A DNA stretch of 15,000 nucleotides, from contig MPNW01000007.1 in the NCBI GenBank assembly GCA_011800805.1, positions 219,051-234,050 of the forward strand, read 5' to 3'. This document shows positions 1 to 9,300 of the stretch, piece by piece. Each line of letters opens with the position of its first letter. The stretch's first letter is position 1. This DNA is from Hirudo medicinalis (Eukaryota; Annelida; Clitellata; Hirudinida; Hirudinidae). Made by a program: the position numbers and the translations under genes. The notes under the pieces are model-generated. The model was given only the letters and a program-made list of their open reading frames with translations. It was not told where the DNA came from and made no database searches.

Positions 1-1110
1 TTGTGCAAGTGAGAGATGTTTGGCAGGACTGAAATGGTGAAGTAAAAATCCAATGAAATGATTTCAATTATGCTCAGAAATTGTTTCTTATTGCCGTTAA
101 TTGATAGTTAATTATTAATTAATGTTGATTGATTATTATTTTATAATTATAAATTCATTTTTATCTTATTTGTAGTGATTTATGGCTTTTTTTTTGTAAT
201 GAGTATAAATGCATTCTGTGATTAATCGGTCGTCAAGGAGTTGAATCCAGTTGGTGAGGTGACCTTATTTTGACCTCAATTTGACCTTTCGCAGGGTCAT
301 TTCAGGTTCGTACGTGACTAGGAGTTGATTCAAAATAAGACTCATAGAACAACCAATAAAATGGAATGAAAGGTATGCATTATTCGAAAATCAATTATTT
401 TATTCGGATAAATTCAGTAATTAAAATTTTAAAATTAATTTCCTGAATTAATTATAAATATGATTAAATTATATATTTTAGAAAATAATTATAAATATTT
501 TTACTTTTAATTTAAAATTTTGACTTTTACATGCATTTTCATTCATAGAAATATTGTTATTTACTGTTTAAATAATAATAATAATAATCATAGTAATAAT
601 AATATTAATAAATATGTAATAATAAATTTGTCCGTAAAAGGAGATTTGTCCCCGATTAGAAATGTCTGCTGACGTCACCTGGTCGCCATGAAATATTTGC
701 ATTCGAAGGTCAACTGAACTGTCAATATCATTGTTATTATTATTAATGTTAACAACTTTAATAATAATATTTTATTTAATTACATATTCTATAATTAATC
801 AATGACAATAACAATTTATTATTAATTATAATAAGCAATAATATAATAATTATAATAATTAATTAAATAATTTTTATTTATTTATTATATATTATTACAT
901 ATTCATTAATATTATCGATATGGTTGTTGCTGCTATTGTTTGATAAGTATTTTAAAATTATTGCTAGTTTTAATGCGTGATTAATTAATATTTATTATGT
1001 TAAATAAAAATTTTATTGCGCTGATTAAATATTATTTTATTACATTAGCTCCTAGTATAATATTTATTTTATTATTATTATTATTGACACGACAACGACT
1101 TGACATCTCC
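1..1110. other. AT-rich flank without recognised gene
   Basis: Mostly AT-rich sequence with short AAT/ATT runs (570-612). A donor-like CAA|GTGAGA at 9 could end an upstream exon. A palindromic CRE-type TGACGTCA lies at 670-677. I see no coding exon I can support, although prodomain exons of the ADAM-like gene could hide here. Confidence 0.5.
260..287 (-). promoter_or_regulatory. Three AGGTCA half-sites in DR5 spacing
   Basis: TGACCT occurs at 260-265, 271-276 and 282-287, each separated by five bases. On the minus strand this is a triple direct repeat of AGGTCA with spacer 5, the classic layout for RAR/RXR-type nuclear receptors. A further GGGTCA lies at 294-299. Binding is inferred only. 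Confidence 0.45.
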
Positions 1111-1170
1111 TATATAAACGATCACATCTCGACTCATTTCTTGACTTAACTTGAACCTTTTACGTCAGGT
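1111..1170 (+). promoter_or_regulatory. Candidate core promoter and 5' non-coding exon
   Basis: TATATAA at 1111-1117 is followed about 50 bases later by a perfect donor CAG|GTAAGT (1166-1174). A start near 1140 would give a short untranslated first exon ending at 1168. It is correctly placed to serve the ADAM-like gene, but in such AT-rich DNA the TATA may be chance. Confidence 0.3.
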
Positions 1171-1175
1171 AAGTT

Positions 1176-1230
1176 CATTCATTCATCCATCCATCCATCC
1201 ATCAATCCATCCATCCATCCATCCATTCAT
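1176..1230 (+). repeat. CATC/ATCC tetranucleotide microsatellite
   Basis: A run of CATC units with a few CATT and CAATC interruptions. An open frame reading His-Pro-Ser-Ile repeats across it is an artefact of the repeat. Confidence 0.9.
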
Positions 1231-1465
1231 GCAATCATTTATCTTCAATAATTTTAAAATGCATTTATTCGTCACTTCTTTTAAATTAACATTAAATTAT
1301 GGACAAAATTATTATGACCGTTATTATTATAGTTATGAGCAATAATTATGACAACATCATCATCAAGAGGCATCAAAATAATGTTTAATATTCACGATTA
1401 TTTTTATCGGGCATGTTTTCCACAAATTTTAAATATCTTCAGAAAAATAAGCTTTATCAATTCAG

Positions 1466-1500
1466 GTCAAAAGCTTCCTTCTTGTTGGAAAGATGTTCAG
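1466..1500 (+). other. Possible short exon upstream of the metalloprotease
   Basis: The segment between ATTCAG and the donor CAG|GTACGT is bounded like an exon. GC-richer sequence continues to about 1600. None of the three frames shows a recognisable ADAM prodomain motif, so this is only a candidate for the missing 5' part. Confidence 0.2.
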
Positions 1501-1609
1501 GTACGTTCTTATCACGTGCTTCTTCCTCCTACACCTGGATTGGTGGAGCCAAGGAGCTCTCGTCCTACCTGGAGCTGTGGGCACTTGATCCTTACAATTG
1601 CATTCTAAT

Positions 1610-2040
1610 ATTAATAATTTAATATAATTACAATATAAATGTGCTATAATTAATAATATAGTACTTAATTTAATATTTATTATTTATTAATTAATTATTA
1701 TTTATTTTAATATTTATATAATAAATATTATTATATCATTATTTCTATAATTATAATTAATATTATTATTAAATATAACATTATTTATATTTTTTATATA
1801 TATTTTATTATATATATTATATAAATATTATTATATTTAATAATATTATTTATATTTATTATATATATTTGATTATATATATTATATAAATATTATTACA
1901 TTTATATTATTAATATATATTATTTATATTATATATATCGTATATATGTATAAAATATTATAAATAATATAATAATTATTACAATAATAATAATATTAAT
2001 TAGTATTATTATTTGTTAATTAGCTTGTCTTCAGCTTGTC
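1610..2040. repeat. Very AT-rich tract with a 65-bp-spaced duplication
   Basis: Almost pure A/T. A segment of about 32 bases beginning at 1807 (ATTATATATATTATATAAAT) recurs at 1872 with a one-base change, giving a period near 65. No gene is seen; the tract is probably intronic or intergenic. Confidence 0.6.
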
Positions 2041-2190
2041 TTAATTATTATTAAGTTATTCACTGGGAACCTAATGACGATGAAGATTTCTGAGCTCGAA
2101 AGTTAATTAATAAATGGATTATTCAAAATAATCCTCGTTATATATTCACTGATCAATATTAATGAAAGTAATTATTTTTAATAACAACCA
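2041..2190 (+). other. Region just before the first confirmed exon
   Basis: A non-AT-rich stretch at 2056-2100, between ATTAAG and a weak GTTAAT, reads LFTGNLMTMKISELE in one frame. It could be the last prodomain exon, but no family motif confirms it. Confidence 0.2.
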
Positions 2191-2191
2191 G

Positions 2192-2248
2192 CAACAACCA
2201 CCTTCCAAATACGTCATCGATCTTTACGTGGTCTGTGATTTTTACTGC
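2192..2248 (+). CDS. ADAM exon: start of metalloprotease domain
   Basis: In phase 0 the exon reads QQPPSKYVIDLYVVCDFYC. This matches the usual opening of a reprolysin domain (KYVEL.lV.D). The acceptor is ACCAG at 2191 and the donor is GTGAGT at 2249. The upstream exon that should carry the end of the prodomain was not found. Confidence 0.8.
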
Positions 2249-4274
2249 GTGAGTAATATTTTATTCTATTTGACCTGTTATTTTGCTTAAATTAAAAGAA
2301 TTATTAATTAATTCGAAGTATTCAAATATTTAATTGGTATTTAAAGAAAATCAGAATGTTGTAGATAACCCAATGCGTCATTTCCTTCAGTTGATTATTT
2401 TAGGACAATAAATAACTTTATGAATATTCATATCACTAAGCTAATTAACTTGGACGTGCATATTCATTACCGACATTAGTACGAAAACATCGGAACCACG
2501 AAGAGCGACAGAGGGGAATTCCTTTATGACGTCATCTATTATGCAAGCAGGGTGAGTTTATCTCATTTTATCGCAATATTACAAATGTTTTTATCGTAAT
2601 ATTACCATTATTTTCACTTAACATCATTAATTTGTGACATCATCTGCATTTACAAATATTATTTTTCTATCATCGAAAATCAATCAAGAACTAACAAATT
2701 ATATCAGCCAATAAGAATCGAGATTTTAATTGACCAATCACAACCGAGCTAACAACGGCAGATCCTCTCCCAATTGGACGTCAAACTGGCAGTGGTTGGG
2801 ATGGAAATCTGGAATTCTTACGGTTTCACCAACTGGACTTCAACCTCCGTGAGGCCTGAATATTTCTATGACGTCATAGAAGGAATGATGGATGGAGAGA
2901 GAAAGAAATCAACTCCGTACTTTGATGATTTGCTCTTCTTCACGTGAGACTTTCTTTGTTTCCATGGAGATGAATGTACGCTGTTACGAGAGATCATTCG
3001 GACGATGGTTACGCAATTATATTACATTGTCTTATGTTACGTTATGTTGCGTTATGTCATGCTGACATCCAATCAGAATGTTCAATCTGATTATCCAATC
3101 AGAATATTCAATCTGAATATCCAATCAGAATATTCAATCTGAATATCGAATGCGAATTTACAAATCCGCAAATCCACAAAACCTTCTCAAATTCTCAACA
3201 GTGGCATGGGCCTAACAATGGGCAACACCTCTTCCCCATCGAACATCCGGGCCATCCACACGACAGCAACAATCGGAAGAGCAGGAAGCAAAGGAATTCT
3301 GACCGTCAACAGGTTTCCAAGCACAGATCTCTTGTCCTTGACACTGGCACATGAGATTGGTCATGGACTCAACATGCTCCACGACACACCAGGTGTTGAT
3401 GATGATGATGATGTTGTTGATGTTGCTAATGTTGTTCATGTTGATGGTAATTAATTTTACGGATGTGAATAATAATATTAAATGTTATTTTTAATCTTTA
3501 CTTTCCAATGATGTCGATGATGACAGATTGTTCGTGTCCCTCTGGACCGTCGAATTGCATCATGGAGAGTGTGGGGTCAGTCATTTGTGCTCCTCATTAA
3601 AGCCAATGAACTTATTTATTACTCGTTAAAATTTATTCGCATTAAATATTTTTATTAACGAATGAAATGTGCTTCCTTCACAGAACAACCTCCATACTTT
3701 CACACATGAAGTTCTCCAAATGTTCCACTGATCGCTTCAACTCCTGGATTTCAACATTCAACAAAATTCCACTCGACAAAAACTTTGCTCCAACAGTTTG
3801 AAAACAACATTTGATTTTAACTTGGAATAATTTGAAAATAATTGGATTACAGAATATTTAAGATCGTCAAAATACTCCAGCTGCAGATTGTTGTAATCTT
3901 GTACCGTTCAATTTGAATGTTTACAAGTCCTTGTGTTAAGAAAATATAGTTTAATTCATTGAATTAGTTTTAGCTAAAAACAAGTCGATTTAAAATATTA
4001 ATAACTTAATTAATAAATGTTATCAATCAAATGTTAACAATCAAATGTTATCAATCAAATGTTATCAATCAAATGTTAACAATCAAATGTTATCAATCAA
4101 ATGTTAACAATCAAATGTTATCAATCAAATGTTATCAATCAAATGTTAACAATCAAATGTTAACAATCAAATGTTATCAAACAGTCGTCTCAAATATGGA
4201 GAAGTGACATGTGTGGGAATGGCAACATTGACGCTGGAGAGGAATGTGACTGTGGGCCTGTTGGTGACTCAGCA

Positions 4275-4310
<36 letters not shown>

Positions 4311-4501
4311 CGTTATTGTTATTATTACTGTTATCATTATTATTATTATTGTTATTATTGTTATTTAGTTTTAATTAATTATATTTATTCGATAACAATA
4401 TTAATATTATTTTTATTCATTCAATTATTTTTAATAACATTTATTAGGTAAAGTAATATAATAAACATAAATTTAATAATAATATAGCATAATTACAATG
4501 G

Positions 4502-4561
<60 letters not shown>

Positions 4562-6297
4562 GTTATTAAGCAATTAGTAAATGTTGCTTTTAAATGCGGT
4601 AGTCACTCATTAAGAGTCTGAAGATGTGAATATTAATGTGCCACATAATTGTAATATCATCTGACACAAGTGGACATTAAAACGTTATTAAGCGAAAATA
4701 AGTTGATTAACAACAGATAATTATTTTTAAATGCTACAAATATTTTACAAATAATAAATAAATTACATTAAAATATCTTAATATCACTAATGTAATTTAA
4801 TAAATTAATTACCTTTCAAAAAGGAGTGTGCCTCACAAAGTACGAACGCTTGCTGTAGAAACTGCAAATTCCAAGCAGGTGCTCTGTGTGTGGGTGGTCC
4901 TTGTTGCACAAGCAGTTGTCAGGTGAGTGCTGATGATGATAACATTAACAATGATCATTTAATGATTTAATAATAAGTTTATAAATTTATATTACAGCAA
5001 TAATAATTATTAAAAATTATCATTCTAAATAATAATTATAATTAAAAATTCTAATTAATAATTAATAATTAATTAATAATTAAAAATTCTAATTAATAAT
5101 TAATAATTAATTAATAATTAATAATTCTAATTAAGTTCAAAACTTCCGGTACAAAATGTCGGAGTTCAAGGAGTGCATCATGTGATCAGGAAGATTTCTG
5201 CTCAGGAAGCAGTGGGGATGTCAGCAGTTTAATTCAATAAAGATTTTAATTTAAAACATGCTTTAATAATTAAAATTTATTAATTAATACTCAATAATTG
5301 ATTATTTAATAATTAACATTTGAAATCAATTTATTTTAAAAACTTATTATAAAAAATTCTAAACCAAAAGACAAAAATGGTAAAATAACATGATTTGATA
5401 AAATGTTTATTTGACTTATAAAAGTCAAATAAAATATTATTTAAAAGTGATAAAATTATTTAAAATATGTAATAATATGAAATAAAATATTTAAAATAAT
5501 TATTTTCATTTAATTGATTTAATTTAATTTATTTCAAATAATTTATTTCAGTGCGAAGATAAACAAGTAGCTGAATGGACAGACTGCACCGATGACGCAG
5601 GAGAGGTGAGTAATCATTTGAACTTTGACCTCACCTGACCCTTTGAGGATGACCTCAAAATGAGGAGAAATTAATTTGTCATTCAATCAAATGAAGGATT
5701 TTATTTCCAATCAACACAATTTTCAATCAAAGTCACATTTCTTATATCACCAACTTCACCTCTTATTATTATTATTATGACGACGATGATGATGATTATT
5801 ATTATTATTGTTATTATTATTATTATTATTATTTTATTATTATTATTATTATTATTATTTTTAATTATTATTATTATTATTATTTAATCAAATTATTTTT
5901 TCTTTTATCACTTAAGCATGGCTACTGCAAGGAAGGTTACTGTAACACACTTAGCTTCCAATGCCAAACTGCCTTCAACTCAGGTACAATTTACGCCTGC
6001 AACCAAATCATAAAAATCAAATTATTTCAAATAATCATCAAACGTGCCTCAATAATTATGTGAAGTAATGACTTCCCAAATGACATCTTAAATGTGATCA
6101 TCTTCAAACTACAAACATCTTCAAACTACAATGAAATGTCACTGAATGTCATCTTCATCAGATTACCAAAACTCTGTTGAAACTTGCTTTAATTCAACCA
6201 ACTTACCTGCTGGAGTTCATTTCAGGTTGGATTAAAATTATTATTATTATTATTTGTATTATTATTACTATTATTATTATTATTATTAATATTATTA

Positions 6298-6349
<52 letters not shown>

Positions 6350-9300
6350 CATCAGTAGTAGCAGTAGTAGTAGTAGTTGTGGTATAAATCAATTAATAAA
6401 AAAAAATATGTCAATATTATTCATTAAAAGAATCATTAATTAGTAATAACAAATAAATACTGGTACTTCTAATAATATTATTATTGTAAATATTAAATAA
6501 ATTATTATAAATTATAATATAATTATAATTATTATAACTATTAATATTATTATTATTACAAATAATTACAGTATTATTATTTTATTATATTTTATGGAAT
6601 CACAGAACGGATTTGTCTCGCTCGTGTCAAGTGTTGACGTGCAACAAGAGCAACAACAACAACAACAACATACAAACAGCTGTTCATCCCGACAGGAAAT
6701 CCCACACTTCCATTTCAAGCGGGAAACAATGCACGTGCGTTGCTGTTGTTCTGCTCTCATTTCGACTTCATTTTGACAATATTTCCAATTAATTAATTTA
6801 TATTAGAGTCACGTTTGATCCTTTTTTAAGACTAAAATTTAATTTTAATCTTACCTCAAATTATTTTACAATTAAAAAAATATTTGCAATTAATTTGGAA
6901 AAGTTCTTCATTTAATGCATTAATATCCTATTACAGCAGTGAAAATTACAAAAGAATTATTGTTATTATGTTATTTATGTTATTAGCCACCCAGTTGTAA
7001 TTCATAATTTACTTAGAGTCGGTCGGTACCTGCCAGTGGAGATAGGTTTGTTGGGGGTCATGGATGGATGGGTCGAGGTGGAGGACGGAACGAAATGTGG
7101 ATTGTCGTCTGCTTGTTTCCATGGGAAGTGCTTGGCGTTGGAAGAAGTTAAAACCTCCATGGTGGATTTCCATTAATTTATTTTCATTGAAATTTAACTT
7201 AAAGAATACGATGTGAATGCACTTACATTGTCCGTTCATTTATATAGCGCCCATACCCGATGGCGCTCCCTGGCGGTGCAGGCTGCGTTTCGAACAAGAC
7301 CACTGTTGCCATTACCGCCACATGCCCTGATTGAGTTGTGAATGAGTTTGGGAATTGTTGAGATATTTTTCACGTTAACAGAAAAATTGAAGGATATTTA
7401 TTTTGAATTATTCTTCATCAACATTCATTTTTGAATTCAATAAATCTTACGATTAAAATAGGGATCTCGTGGACCGCCTCAGAGAAAGGTTGGTGGTTAT
7501 TCACATGGAATGGCTTCATGATAATGATGATGATGATGATGATGACGATGACGATGATGATGACGATGATGATGACGCTGCTGATGATGTTGACGATGAC
7601 GGTGGTGATCATGATCCCAGGGATCTTTGTGTGGAAACGGAAAACTTGATGCTGGTGAGGATTGTGACTGTTCACCACTGGTGAGTTGAACTTCGAACTT
7701 TGATCAGTTTTAAGGTTATTTCTTTTAAAACCGGAGAAGTTGAAATATTTACTTTCAAGAAACGAGTCGTTATTATTGTCATTATTATTTATTACTATTA
7801 TTATTTGTTATTATTATTATTATTATTATTGTTGTTGTTATCATTATTATTATTTGATGTTTTATTATTATTATTATTATTATTGCTATTATTATTATTA
7901 CTACTGTTAACATTGTTATTATTACTATTACTATTATTACTATTATTATTATTGTTATTATTATTATTTTTATTATTATTATTGTTGTTGTTTATGTTGT
8001 TGTTTATGTTGTTGTTGTTGTTCTTAAGCCATCACTAAAACATGTTTATTCCACGTGAAACTCAGCAATGTCCGTGCTGCAACACGACCTCCTGCAAGTT
8101 CATTCCAGTCGGCATTCCATGCGTGGGTGTTTGTGGAGTATGTCTTGGTGTCTCCAAAGAGGTTTCACTTGCAGTTTTTAATTTATTTATTAATCCAAAT
8201 AATAAATAAGTGAATTTAAGTTTCCTTAATTAACCATTTTATTTAATTAATTATTGGTATTACAAATAAATTATTTAAATAATAATTGGAAAATTTGGTT
8301 AATTCAAGTGCACAGAGTCAACAAACCCTGCCTCGAACATGAAGCAATGTTCAGGTTCTTTTGAAAAGTTGTGCTACGAAGGACGCTGTGTGTCGAAGCT
8401 CAAACAGTGTCAAGTGCATTACTTCCCCTGGAGTGAGTTTCAGCTTGAAAAATGACTTTTAACTTATCTTTAATCTTCACAATTTATTGTGAACGAATTT
8501 TGATTGGTCTGACACAAGACCACTCTATGTGGATGGTATTATCACCTCCCAAAGAGAAAGTTGCACAAGGTGGCGTTGGTGGGGTTGGGTGGACGCATCA
8601 CTCAAAATATTTGAAAACATTCTGAATTTGTCGGCAGCAAGGAATGGTTTCGTTTGCCGACCGATAAAGTCTGAGCTGCGACTGAAAGCGAGATGTTTAG
8701 TAATAATTATTTATTCCTTAATTATTCCTTAATCTGTTTCGTGCAGGTTCTTAACCCAATGTCACATTTTATTTGTTCAATAAATATTACTCATAGTTTA
8801 AATTTTATAACTTTAAATGCACTTCCAAAAAGGTCGGGACATGTTTCAATACAGCTCGAAGAACGTTGGAGCCAAATCGAAATTCTTCAACTCGGGAGGA
8901 TTTTTCATAGTTGATTCTGCAAATGCTGTTCTTTCAGAGTTTTATTCCGAAGGAGAAGGAGACGGGTTTGGAGAATCTTACAATAATTATAATAAATAAA
9001 AATATGTTTTAAACGAGCCTCTAGGATGAAACAAACAATTCCAAAAAAAAGTCGCTTAAGGCAATAATTTCAGTCAAAAGAAACGTATGATTATATATTT
9101 TACTAGTTCATTCATATTTTTATAATTATTTGTTGTACTTCTTCATTCATACATTTCATTTACAACAATTTAAATGACATATTTTATCAATGACTTCAAT
9201 CGACTTTCATCAATGATTTCAGTCGATTTTAACTTTTTCGTCCACTCCAGCCAGTGTGGCATCCTTCATTGTTCGGTTGCAAATCCAGACGATCAAGCAG

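Noticed and set aside
1151..1345. His-Pro-Ser-Ile repeat peptide
   Set aside because: Translation of the CATC microsatellite directly after a consensus splice donor; not a supported protein.
4018..4183. CRISPR-like array
   Set aside because: The 14-bp units are contiguous without unique spacers and lie in a eukaryotic intron.
6177..6443. Poly-Ile/Ser open frame
   Set aside because: It reads through an ATT/AGT array. Only its first part overlaps a real exon, in another frame.
7469..7684. Open frame with a long Asp run
   Set aside because: It is a GAT/GAC microsatellite read in one frame. The real disintegrin exon (7621-7680) uses a different frame and begins after an acceptor at 7620.
7700..8038. 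112-codon poly-Leu open frame resembling a membrane protein
   Set aside because: The frame is produced by the ATT/GTT microsatellite in an intron; there is no family motif.
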